Below are positions 7,199 to 15,105 of a stretch of 64,000 bases of DNA, piece by piece. The position numbers were made by a program, and so were the translations under genes. The notes beneath the pieces are model-generated. The model was not told the DNA's origin, searched no databases, and saw only the letters and a program-made list of their open reading frames with translations. Location: NCBI GenBank assembly GCA_027050775.1, contig JALUBH010000025.1, forward strand, positions 36,457-100,456, read 5' to 3'. Position 1 is the stretch's first letter; each line of letters starts with the position of its first letter. This DNA comes from Campylobacteraceae bacterium. GTDB taxonomy: Bacteria > Campylobacterota > Campylobacteria > Campylobacterales > Sulfurospirillaceae.

Positions 7199-8583
7199 AA
7201 TTAAACCAAATATATTTTCGTAAATTTTTTCTTCTCTTTTTTGCTACGGCGATTGTTGTTTCTGTAGTCGGATACTATCTGTTTGATAAAATCGAGATAA
7301 ATAACTATAAATTGATGCTTCAAAATATGATAAATCAGTTTGATACGACATATAAAAGTTTGCCAAATATCGATAAGGCCATCAAATTAATAAATAAAAA
7401 AACCGGAGTCAGGGTTACGCTTATTGCATTTGATGGAGGTGTGAAATACGAAAGTAACAGAGAGATAAAAGGTATGGGAAACCATATAAAGAGACCTGAA
7501 ATCATACTTTCAAATCGGGAAAATTTTGGCTCAAGTGTGAGACATTCCAAGAGTATTGACAAAGATTTACTTTATGTTGCAAAGAAGACCGATAATTACT
7601 ATGTAAGGATGGCTTATCCTTTAAAAAATATAAAAGAGAAGTTTTTTAGATTTTGGATATATGCAATTTTGATATTTTTAACTGCTATGATTTTGGCTTT
7701 TTGGATAACTCTAAAGATAAATGCAAAAGTTTCTTATGATTTGCAAAAGATAAAAGAGGGATTAGATAGCATAATAGATAAAAAATACGATACTATATTT
7801 GACGGCGCAAAGTGTTGCAAAGAGTTTGATATAATCGCAAAACAGATAAATAGAGTCTCAAAAAGATTGGAAAAAAGAAATAGACAAAAAAATAAGCACA
7901 CAAGGAAACTAAAAGAGTTAAATAAACAACAAGGTGATATCATCTCAGCCATCAGCCATGAATTTAAAAATCCAGTTGCAGCTATAATGGGATATGCAAG
8001 CACAGTGTTAGAGGATAGTGATTTAAGTCAAAATATAAGAGATAAATTTTTAGATAAAGTGATTAAAAACGCACAAAAAATATCCTATATGATAGATAGG
8101 CTCTCTATGGCCATCAAGTTAGAAAACGATAACTTTACACCTAACATAACATCGTTTGATATCTTGGATACGCTTAACTACGCAAAAGATATACTTTTGC
8201 AAAAATATAAAAACCGTGAGATAAAGATAGATGTTTTAAATACAAAAATATCGGCAGATGAAGTTATGTTTGAAAATTTGTTTATAAATTTACTGGAAAA
8301 TGCTCTTAAATACTCTGAGGATGAAGTTGTCATTAGGCTAGAAGATGGTACTGTAAAAGTCATGGATAAGGGTGTCGGCATAAGCGAAGAAGACATAGAA
8401 AACTTAACAAAAAGATTCTTTAGAGTAGAAAAACTAAGCTGGGACAACTCCATAGGAGTAGGATTGTATATCGTTAAATATATATTGAAATTTCATAATA
8501 CCACTCTACATGTACGGAGTAAATTAGGCGTAGGCTCAACATTCTCTTTTAGTGTAGAAAATTTGCTAAGTGCTAAACCGTAA
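7192..8583 (+). CDS. phoR: PhoR-like sensor histidine kinase
   Basis: Membrane-bound histidine kinase of 463 residues and partner of the upstream regulator. Two membrane segments (about residues 13-30 and 153-175) enclose a periplasmic domain; the HisKA motif AISHEFKNPVAAIMG carries the phosphorylated His. The ATPase domain shows NLLENALKYS (N box), MDKGVGIS (G1), SIGVGLYIV (G2) and GSTFSF. Two adjacent TTG codons (7192, 7195) can start it; the latter gives MKLNQIYF. Either start overlaps phoB by a few bases. A degenerate copy of the CTCTACATGTAGAG palindrome lies near the 3' end (from 8504). Confidence 0.85.
   Translation: MLKLNQIYFRKFFLLFFATAIVVSVVGYYLFDKIEINNYKLMLQNMINQFDTTYKSLPNIDKAIKLINKKTGVRVTLIAFDGGVKYESNREIKGMGNHIKRPEIILSNRENFGSSVRHSKSIDKDLLYVAKKTDNYYVRMAYPLKNIKEKFFRFWIYAILIFLTAMILAFWITLKINAKVSYDLQKIKEGLDSIIDKKYDTIFDGAKCCKEFDIIAKQINRVSKRLEKRNRQKNKHTRKLKELNKQQGDIISAISHEFKNPVAAIMGYASTVLEDSDLSQNIRDKFLDKVIKNAQKISYMIDRLSMAIKLENDNFTPNITSFDILDTLNYAKDILLQKYKNREIKIDVLNTKISADEVMFENLFINLLENALKYSEDEVVIRLEDGTVKVMDKGVGISEEDIENLTKRFFRVEKLSWDNSIGVGLYIVKYILKFHNTTLHVRSKLGVGSTFSFSVENLLSAKP
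8504..8518 (+). repeat. Degenerate copy of the CTCTACATGTAGAG palindrome
   Basis: CTCTACATGTA matches the repeat for 11 bases, then CGGAG replaces GAG. It encodes LHVR in phoR. This could be chance, because the reading fits the ATPase-domain strand well; it is the weakest member of the family. Confidence 0.35.
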
Positions 8584-8587
8584 TAAT

Positions 8588-8604
8588 TTGGAACATAAAT
8601 TGCT
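8588..8604 (+). promoter_or_regulatory. Sigma-54 promoter upstream of flgI
   Basis: TTGGAACATAAATTGCT has the invariant GG (8590-8591) and GC (8602-8603) exactly 10 bp apart, plus the flanking TTGCT of the -12 element. It follows the phoR stop by 4 bp and precedes the flgI start by 32 bp. Rod, ring and hook genes of Campylobacterota are generally sigma-54 dependent, so the context agrees. A nearly identical site stands before the flgF-like gene at 50301. Confidence 0.82.
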
Positions 8605-8636
8605 TTATCTCTAGCAATACATACGAAGGGATAATG

Positions 8637-9692
8637 ATGAAATTAATCATCGCATCTATATTTTTACTACTAAATGTATCTTATCTTCAAGCGGAAAAGA
8701 TAAAAGATATAGCGAATATAATCGGAGTAAGAGATAATCAACTTATAGGTTATGGTTTGGTTGTAGGATTAAATGGTACGGGTGATGGATCTTCTTCAAA
8801 ATTTACACTCCAATCTCTATCGAATCTTTTGCAAACAGTAAATGTCAAGATTAAGCCAGCAGACATAAAATCAAAAAATATCGCAGCGGTCATAGTCACA
8901 GCAAAGTTGCCTCCATTTGCAAGACAGGGCGATAAGCTAGATGTTACTATATCCTCTATAGGTGATGCAAAATCCCTTCAAGGCGGCACACTTCTCATGA
9001 CAGCACTTAAAGGTGTGGATGGAAAAATCTATGCTCTCTCTCAAGGTTCTGTTACAATTGGTGGGATGAATAGCAAGGGCGGTGGACGGCTAAATCATTC
9101 AACAAATGGTTCGATTTTTAGCGGCGCTTTAGTTGAAAGAGATGTTGTATATGATATTTACGATAAAAAATATGCAGATTTAAGCTTGAAAAGATCAGAT
9201 TTTAATACCGCTGTAAATATACAAAAAGCATTAAATTCATTTTTTAAACAAAAAGTTGCAACTGCTATAGACCCTAGAACTATAAAGCTTAAAAAACCTC
9301 AAGACATGTCCATGGTAGAATTTTTGGCAAAAACACAAAATGTCGAAGTCAAGTATCAAAAAGAGGAAAAAATCGTCATAGATGAGCGAACAGGAACTAT
9401 CGTGAGTGGTGTAGATATACATGTAAGTCCTGTCGTGATAACACACGGAGATATAACCATAAAGATAGAGCCAAGAAAAGTTATGCCAAAAGGTAAGGCA
9501 GAAGTAAATATGGGAGATGGTGTAAAAATAGCTGTAAATCAAAATCAATTAAATATAAAAAATGGTGAGATAACAATCGCAAATATCACAAGAGCTTTGC
9601 ATAAACTAGGAGCAAAACCAAAAGACATAATTTCTATCATAGAAAATATAAAAAGAGCTGGTGCGATAAATGCAAAACTGGAGGTAATATGA
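8637..9692 (+). CDS. flgI: Flagellar P-ring protein FlgI
   Basis: FlgI forms the periplasmic P ring around the flagellar rod. The 351-residue protein has a signal peptide (MKLIIASIFLLLNVSYLQA) followed by EKIKDIANIIGVRDNQLIGYGLVVGLNGTGDG, of which IGYGLVVGLNGTGDG is the family hallmark. The C-terminus retains ITRALHKLGAKPKDIISI. ATG 8637 has GAAGGG 6 bp upstream; an ATG three bases earlier is possible. It is followed by an overlapping flgJ-like gene. Confidence 0.95.
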   Translation: MKLIIASIFLLLNVSYLQAEKIKDIANIIGVRDNQLIGYGLVVGLNGTGDGSSSKFTLQSLSNLLQTVNVKIKPADIKSKNIAAVIVTAKLPPFARQGDKLDVTISSIGDAKSLQGGTLLMTALKGVDGKIYALSQGSVTIGGMNSKGGGRLNHSTNGSIFSGALVERDVVYDIYDKKYADLSLKRSDFNTAVNIQKALNSFFKQKVATAIDPRTIKLKKPQDMSMVEFLAKTQNVEVKYQKEEKIVIDERTGTIVSGVDIHVSPVVITHGDITIKIEPRKVMPKGKAEVNMGDGVKIAVNQNQLNIKNGEITIANITRALHKLGAKPKDIISIIENIKRAGAINAKLEVI

Positions 9693-9985
9693 TGACAAAT
9701 TCAATAGACAATTCAATTGCTTTTTCTTATGCTAACTCTCTTAAAACTCCAAAAAATTTGGATAAATTAAATGATAAAAAACTAAAAGAAGTGACAGATA
9801 AATTTGAAGCATTTTTTATCAAGAAGATACTTGATGTTTCACTCAAGCATGATAACTCTCTTTACTCTAAAGATGCGGGAGATAAGATATATAATTCTAT
9901 GTATAATGATGCCATAAGCAAGGCAATGAGTGGAAAATTTGGCTTTAGTCAAATGTTGTTTGATTTTTTAAAAAGTAGGGATTAA
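9692..9985 (+). CDS. flgJ: FlgJ-like rod-binding protein (rod-cap domain only)
   Basis: A 97-residue protein matching only the N-terminal rod-binding domain of FlgJ; the muramidase half found in gamma-proteobacterial FlgJ is absent, as is usual in this phylum. The core KLKEVTDKFEAFFIKKILDVSLK and the later YNSMYNDAISKAMSG fit the rod-cap fold (short pieces: KFEAFFIKKILD, DAISKAMS). GGAGG lies 7 bp before ATG 9692; ATG 9689 is the alternative. It is coupled to flgI and presumably helps rod assembly in the periplasm. A separate peptidoglycan hydrolase must act elsewhere. Confidence 0.8.
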   Translation: MTNSIDNSIAFSYANSLKTPKNLDKLNDKKLKEVTDKFEAFFIKKILDVSLKHDNSLYSKDAGDKIYNSMYNDAISKAMSGKFGFSQMLFDFLKSRD

Positions 9986-10009
9986 AGTTTTACTATTTTA
10001 TACCGATGT
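9983..10009 (+). promoter_or_regulatory. Sigma-28 promoter of flgM-flgN-flgK
   Basis: TAAA (9983-9986), then 15 bp, then ACCGATGT (10002-10009). The geometry equals that of the sites before flaG and flgL. It starts at the end of the flgJ-like gene and lies 52 bp before flgM. Transcription of flgM, the sigma-28 antagonist, by sigma-28 itself would be an autoregulatory loop. Confidence 0.72.
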
Positions 10010-10061
10010 ACATACTAAGAATAAAGTGATACTCTAGCTAGTATCCACAAAAGGTTTTAAA

Positions 10062-10259
10062 ATGGTTTCAAATATCAGAACCGGCAGTACAGCTTACTTG
10101 CAAAATATGCAAGATGTTAAAGACAAAAAGGGCGTGGAGCCTGCTAAAAAAAGTAAAGAGTTGGATAAAGTCGATACTATTAAAGATCAGATAAAAAGTG
10201 GTAATTATAAATTGGATATGGAAAAAACCGCAAAATCTATCTTGGATGAACTTATCTAA
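10062..10259 (+). CDS. flgM: Anti-sigma-28 factor FlgM
   Basis: A 65-residue protein with the FlgM layout: a disordered, polar N-terminus followed by a sigma-binding helix region. The C-terminal part, VDTIKDQIKSGNYKLDMEKTAKSILDELI, contains the motif DQIKSGNYKLDMEKTA typical of the family. It would hold FliA inactive until it is exported through the completed hook-basal body. It precedes flgN-like and flgK genes, the common order. The RBS AAAGG lies upstream of ATG 10062. Confidence 0.88.
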   Translation: MVSNIRTGSTAYLQNMQDVKDKKGVEPAKKSKELDKVDTIKDQIKSGNYKLDMEKTAKSILDELI

Positions 10260-10280
10260 CCCTTATAAAAAAGGGAAAAA

Positions 10281-10709
10281 ATGCTATTGCACTATCTTTC
10301 AAGTTCGATTAATGATGTAGAAAATTTGATTGAATTAACAAAAAAAGACATAAAAGACATAAAAGAAGCAAATCACGAACTTGTTTTTGAGAGAACAAAG
10401 ATAAAAAATGATTTGGTTAAGTCATTTGAAAATAAAAAATCTCTTTTGGACAATGAACTCATAAAACTTGTAGGAGATAAAAAAGATTCTAAATTAGAAG
10501 ATATGTTAGGAGACAAAGAGAAAGATCTGCTAGAAAAGATGAAAATAAAATTAAGTGAATTAAAAGAGACAAATAAACAATATGCAAAATTTGTAGTGAT
10601 AATAAGTGAGTTTTACAATACTTTGCTCGATAGGATATTTCCTTGTGAGATGGAAGGTTATCACAAAACACACCATAAACCGGCAAGCATACTAAAGGTC
10701 AGAGCATAA
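10281..10709 (+). CDS. flgN: FlgN-like export chaperone
   Basis: A 142-residue, highly charged, helical coiled-coil protein without signal peptide. Length, composition and position between flgM and flgK indicate FlgN, the cytosolic chaperone that delivers the hook-filament junction proteins FlgK and FlgL to the export gate. FlgN sequences are poorly conserved, so the call rests mainly on context. A pair of His residues near the C-terminus (YHKTHHKPAS) is unusual but unexplained. Its stop overlaps the flgK start by one base. Confidence 0.72.
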   Translation: MLLHYLSSSINDVENLIELTKKDIKDIKEANHELVFERTKIKNDLVKSFENKKSLLDNELIKLVGDKKDSKLEDMLGDKEKDLLEKMKIKLSELKETNKQYAKFVVIISEFYNTLLDRIFPCEMEGYHKTHHKPASILKVRA

Positions 10710-12553
10710 TGAGTCTTTTTAGTACACTTGGTACTGGCTATTCCGGTCTGTCTGCAGCAGAAGTGGCAACAGCCACCACAGGACACAATATAGCAAATGC
10801 AAATAATGACTACTATACAAGGCAAAGGGTTGTAACTACAGCGTCTGCGCCTTTCCACTCTACTCCTGGAGATATTGGCACTGGTGTTCAGATTTCAGAG
10901 ATAACAAGAATACATGATGAATTTGTCTATTCTAGGTATAAAGATAGCTCAAACACATTGTCTCACGATGATTATATGCAACAAAGTCTAGAAGAAGTTG
11001 CAAAAGATTTTCCTGATTTACAAAATTTGGGTATCTCAAATGATTTAAAAAATTACTTTGATTCGTGGAATAATTTGGCTTCCAATGCAAATGAAGGTTC
11101 TCAAAAAATTGCACTTGTTCAAAACGCTTCTACTCTCTCAGAAGATATAAATAGTACTAGAAAAACATTAAGAGACCAACAAGATTCTATAAATGATCAG
11201 CTAAAATCAAATATTGATGAAGTGAATTCTCTAGGAGAGAGAATAGCTGATATAAACAAAGAGATAAACAAGGTTGAGAGTACCAAACCAAATCAGGCAA
11301 ATGATTTAAAAGATCAAAGAGATAGTCTTGAATTGACTCTATCAAAAATATTAGATGTTTCGGCATCTAAGTCAGATATATCTTCTCAAAATACAATAGA
11401 TGCAAATGCCACAGATGAAGGCAAGGATTATCATCTAAACATAGGTGGTAGTTCATTTGTTGACGGTACAAGTTTTCATCCTTTGGTGATTGATAATACA
11501 GGAAATAAGAGTAGCTATTATTCTATATATTCAGAATTTCAAGATGGGACGAGATATGATATAACAGATAAGATACAAGGTGGAAAAGCTGGAGCTATGC
11601 TTGATCTTAGGGGGAGAACAATAGATAAGACATCGAATAGTGGTTTTCCTGTAGATGGAGCTATTCAAGGATATATAGATGATTTAGATACTTTTGCAAA
11701 TTCGCTTATATCGCAAACAAACAATACATATGCAAAAAGTGCAAGTGCGAGTATGGAATCCCCTGCGCATAAAGATTTGCCTTCAGATAGAGCACTATCA
11801 AACTCAGATCTAAATATAAAAAATGGTTCGTTTGATTTGGTTATGTATGACAGTGATGGTGTTGAAGCAGGAAGAAAACAGATTACAATAAATCAATCAA
11901 CAAGTATGAGTGATAATACTACAACAGACAGCATAGTAAAGCAGATAAATAGCAATAGTGATGACAATAGTGACAATAACTCAACAAACGATATAGATGA
12001 TTATTTTAAGGCAAAATACGACTCAAATGGTGTTTTTTCTATAACCCCAAAATCTTCCCAAAACTATACTATTTCTTTTGAAGACAATGGTACAAACTTT
12101 CCGGGTGCTATTGGTATAAATCGGTTTTTTACAGGAGATAGTGCAAAAAATATATCTGTAAAAAGTGATTTTTTGAAAGATCCAAGTTTAATGCGAGGTT
12201 ATAAGGCACCTGTTGAGGGGAATAATGATGTGGCAAATAATATGGTTCAACTTCAGTATGACGATATAGATTTTTTTAAAAAAAATGGTACTATCAATCA
12301 AGATACTTTAAATGGATTTTATAACTCTATGACAACAAAAATAGCAACAGATGGAGAGGATGCGGGAAGACAGAAAGAGACTTCGCAAGCCCTTTTTAAT
12401 ACGGTTCAAGCAGAATTTCAATCCATAAGTGGGGTAAGTACTGACGAGGAACTAACAAATTTGATAAAATTTCAAACAGCATATAGTGCAAATGCAAAAG
12501 TGATTACAACAGTAGATCAAATGTTAAATACTCTCTTAGGAATTAAACAGTAA
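10709..12553 (+). CDS. flgK: Flagellar hook-associated protein 1 FlgK
   Basis: FlgK forms the first hook-filament junction zone. The 614-residue product begins MSLFSTLGTGYSGLSAAEVA and contains the rod/hook signature TTGHNIANANNDYYTRQR, then the FlgK-type SGVSTDEELTNLIKFQTAYSANAKVI near the C-terminus (short pieces: GVSTDEELTNLIKFQ, AYSANAKVI). The central region holds a low-complexity stretch, SNSDDNSDNNSTNDIDD, in the surface-exposed part. It belongs to the flgM-flgN-flgK unit. Confidence 0.95.
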   Translation: MSLFSTLGTGYSGLSAAEVATATTGHNIANANNDYYTRQRVVTTASAPFHSTPGDIGTGVQISEITRIHDEFVYSRYKDSSNTLSHDDYMQQSLEEVAKDFPDLQNLGISNDLKNYFDSWNNLASNANEGSQKIALVQNASTLSEDINSTRKTLRDQQDSINDQLKSNIDEVNSLGERIADINKEINKVESTKPNQANDLKDQRDSLELTLSKILDVSASKSDISSQNTIDANATDEGKDYHLNIGGSSFVDGTSFHPLVIDNTGNKSSYYSIYSEFQDGTRYDITDKIQGGKAGAMLDLRGRTIDKTSNSGFPVDGAIQGYIDDLDTFANSLISQTNNTYAKSASASMESPAHKDLPSDRALSNSDLNIKNGSFDLVMYDSDGVEAGRKQITINQSTSMSDNTTTDSIVKQINSNSDDNSDNNSTNDIDDYFKAKYDSNGVFSITPKSSQNYTISFEDNGTNFPGAIGINRFFTGDSAKNISVKSDFLKDPSLMRGYKAPVEGNNDVANNMVQLQYDDIDFFKKNGTINQDTLNGFYNSMTTKIATDGEDAGRQKETSQALFNTVQAEFQSISGVSTDEELTNLIKFQTAYSANAKVITTVDQMLNTLLGIKQ

Positions 12554-12554
12554 G

Positions 12555-13364
12555 TTGAAAAAAACTCCCTATATCAGCATATTTATTCTATGTTTTATAT
12601 TTTTCTTCTCTTTTTTGCTACCATATTTTTATAGAGTTTCACCTTATGAGTTAAATCCGAATGCGATACTTTTGCCACCCTCTCTTAAACATATATTTGG
12701 TACTGACAGATTAGGTCGTGACCTTTTCGCAAGGCTTATGCAAGGAGGTCAGGTCTCGCTTATTATCGGAGTATTGAGTGCTTTTATAGCTAGTTTTACG
12801 GGCTTGATTATCGGTGTAAGTGCTGGTTATTTTAAAGGTTTGGTCGATAAAAGTATAGTAGTTTTGATAGACTTATTTCTCACCTTTCCTACTTTTTTCC
12901 TACTTTTGGCTCTTATCAGTTATGTAAATGCTTCCATAATGGTTTTAATTATTGTGATCTCCGTGACTGGTTGGATGGGGATGGCTAGGATGATTAGAAG
13001 TGAGAGTTTTTCTATATCACAGATGCCTTTTATAAAAATTTTAAAGATAGCAAAAGTCAGCACTGTTAAGATAATTTTAAAATACTACACACCTCTTATA
13101 GCTCCTATATTTTTTATCAGTTTTACTTTTGGTGTGAGTGGGGCGATACTAGCTGAGAGCGGACTTAGCTTTTTGGGCATTGGCATAACTCCTCCTCAAA
13201 TCAGCTGGGGTACTATCATCAGTGAGGGAAAAGAGGTTATAGATATAGCTTGGTGGCTTAGTTTTTTTCCAGGATTCTTTATATTTTTGGTAACATTTTC
13301 ACTTATTAATATCTCAGATTATCTACAAACAAAAACAAATGAAAAAGAGATTATAAGTGTTTGA
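12555..13364 (+). CDS. DppC/OppC-type ABC transporter permease (orphan)
   Basis: A 269-residue inner-membrane protein with six hydrophobic segments and the dipeptide/oligopeptide/nickel permease features PSLKHIFGTDRLGRDLFARLMQGG and LAESGLSFLGIGITPPQISWG (short pieces: FGTDRLGRDLFAR; SGLSFLGIG). These define the second permease of peptide-type ABC importers. No partner permease, binding protein or ATPase is near. It starts at TTG 12555, 1 bp after flgK, and ends 8 bp inside the next gene, so it is embedded in a flagellar transcription unit. Substrate cannot be told from the sequence. Confidence 0.82.
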   Translation: MKKTPYISIFILCFIFFFSFLLPYFYRVSPYELNPNAILLPPSLKHIFGTDRLGRDLFARLMQGGQVSLIIGVLSAFIASFTGLIIGVSAGYFKGLVDKSIVVLIDLFLTFPTFFLLLALISYVNASIMVLIIVISVTGWMGMARMIRSESFSISQMPFIKILKIAKVSTVKIILKYYTPLIAPIFFISFTFGVSGAILAESGLSFLGIGITPPQISWGTIISEGKEVIDIAWWLSFFPGFFIFLVTFSLINISDYLQTKTNEKEIISV

Positions 13365-14109
13365 CATAAAAGCAGTATCAAAGCTGTTGAATGATGAAGC
13401 AGACAAAAGAGATAGCCAACAAGAGCTTACACTTCAAAAGGCAGATCCGCTATTGGTAGCATCCAGATATAGGGATGAATTTGTATCTCTGATTTGTGCT
13501 ATGTATGCTTATGGAAATGCAAATTTGATAGTTAAGTTTCTATCTTCTCTAGATTTTTCACTGCTAGATGCGAGTAAGGAAGTTATACAGAGTAGATTGG
13601 TAGATAAATATTATAGATTTCAATCTTGCATCGATACAAAAGAGATATTTATAACATTGAGCAAAATTAAAAAAATCACAACTTTAGAGAATATTTTTAT
13701 GGAGGGGTATGAAAGAAACTTGAATGTTATGGAAGGCCTATACAAACTAATAGAGGCAATTTATGATATAAATCCTTATAGATCAAGAGGATATGAATTT
13801 TTAATAGGAAAGATACCGAAAAAAACTCCAAAGTCTCCATATAAAAGATGGCACATGTATCTAAGATGGATGGCAAGAAACGACAGCTTGGATCTTGGTC
13901 TTTGGAGAGGAGTTAGAAGCGAAGATTTATTGATGCCACTAGATACTCATACATTTAATATAGGACAAAAACTAGGACTCATAGAGAGAAAAACATATGA
14001 TTTTAAATCAGTCATTGAACTCACTAATTCACTAAAAAAATTAGATCCAAAAGACCCGGTGAGATATGATTTTGCTCTGTATAGAATAGGGCAGGAAAAA
14101 CTGCTATGA
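13357..14109 (+). CDS. TIGR02757 (DUF2400) family protein
   Basis: A 250-residue soluble protein of the uncharacterised TIGR02757 family. It shows the pattern ADPLLVASRYRDEFVSLICAMYAYGN at the N-terminus and PYKRWHMYLRWMARND and MPLDTHTF in the second half (short pieces: DPLLVASRYRD, RWHMYLRWMAR). The RWMVR...PLDTH layout is reminiscent of HhH-GPD DNA glycosylase folds, which is why some annotators suspect a DNA-related role, but no function is established. It starts at GTG 13357, overlapping the permease gene by 8 bp, and runs into the convergent AraC-type gene. Confidence 0.85.
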   Translation: MFDIKAVSKLLNDEADKRDSQQELTLQKADPLLVASRYRDEFVSLICAMYAYGNANLIVKFLSSLDFSLLDASKEVIQSRLVDKYYRFQSCIDTKEIFITLSKIKKITTLENIFMEGYERNLNVMEGLYKLIEAIYDINPYRSRGYEFLIGKIPKKTPKSPYKRWHMYLRWMARNDSLDLGLWRGVRSEDLLMPLDTHTFNIGQKLGLIERKTYDFKSVIELTNSLKKLDPKDPVRYDFALYRIGQEKLL

Positions 14110-14119
14110 AGCCATAAAT

Positions 14120-15001
14120 CTATATAAATCTAACAGGAATATTATAGATAAAATTTAAATTTTCTTTGCTCTCCCAAAAATATTCTTTCCCTAAAGTTAT
14201 ATAAGATGGATTCGGAGTAGTTTCAAATCCGCTTTTTGGCAGCCATTTGTGATATACCCATTGTATCAACTCCAAGATATCATCATATTTGCAAAAAACT
14301 TCAAAAGAAGCACAAATATCCGGTTTTGTTTCAAAATATGGAAGTGAAGTTTTGATTATTTTGCTATTGAGAGCTTGAGATATGCTAGCCACATAAAAAC
14401 ATTTGTTCAATGGCGTGATGATCGGATTGTCATGATATACAGCTATCTGTTCATAATCTTTGAGTTCATTGGTGTATATCCAAGTTTTAAGTTTTTGCCA
14501 TGTCTGAATGGTTGATTTCTTGCTATAACCTTTTTGCCTTATATAATAAAATCTTTTTGCTTCTGTTTTTATGATTTTGGGTTCTAGATTTGAAAAATCA
14601 ATATTTGATATACAGCCACTTTTAAAAGCTTCTAGTATCCAGTCCGAATACTCTTTGTAGCCGCCATTTCTCCATGTGGTTGGTGTTTGATTAAAGCGAT
14701 TTTTAAATGCTCTTATGAAAGATGACTGAGAGTGATAGCCACACATATTAGCAATTTCGGTTATAGTGGAGAGTTTGTTTGTGATGAGTAGATTTGAAGC
14801 TTTTTGTAATCTTATTGATTTGATAATTTCGTAGATATTCATACCCATCTGCTCTTTAAAAATCCTGTGAAAATGAAACTTGCTTATGCCAAACTCTTTT
14901 GAGAGTTCATCTATATTTATATCTGTATCTATATACTCATAGATATAAAACATCAAATTATTCGCCAATTGATTATGCTTATTTAGTGTCTGTTTTTTCA
15001 T
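14120..15001 (-). CDS. AraC-family transcriptional regulator with GyrI-like effector domain
   Basis: A 293-residue regulator with the DNA-binding part first: two helix-turn-helix motifs between residues 10 and 105 (DELSKEFGISKFHFHRIFKEQ; TEIANMCGYHSQSSFIRAFKN, quoted in part as FGISKFHFHRIFK and GYHSQSSFIRAFK). The C-terminal 150 residues match the GyrI-like/SOUL-type ligand-binding domain seen in Rob and MarA-like sensors. I use ATG 15001; a longer start at 15040 would add a hydrophobic tail with no homology. It is divergent from tryptophanase with 104 bp between the starts, so it probably controls that gene in response to a small molecule. Confidence 0.85.
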   Translation of the reverse strand: MKKQTLNKHNQLANNLMFYIYEYIDTDINIDELSKEFGISKFHFHRIFKEQMGMNIYEIIKSIRLQKASNLLITNKLSTITEIANMCGYHSQSSFIRAFKNRFNQTPTTWRNGGYKEYSDWILEAFKSGCISNIDFSNLEPKIIKTEAKRFYYIRQKGYSKKSTIQTWQKLKTWIYTNELKDYEQIAVYHDNPIITPLNKCFYVASISQALNSKIIKTSLPYFETKPDICASFEVFCKYDDILELIQWVYHKWLPKSGFETTPNPSYITLGKEYFWESKENLNFIYNIPVRFI

Positions 15002-15105
15002 GTCTCTGATTATAACAAAAATAGACAATGAAAAGAGCAATAAATGAAGAGAATAAATTTTTTCATAGTTGTATCATTTCTCAAAATAAACAATAGGGGT
15101 GAAAT

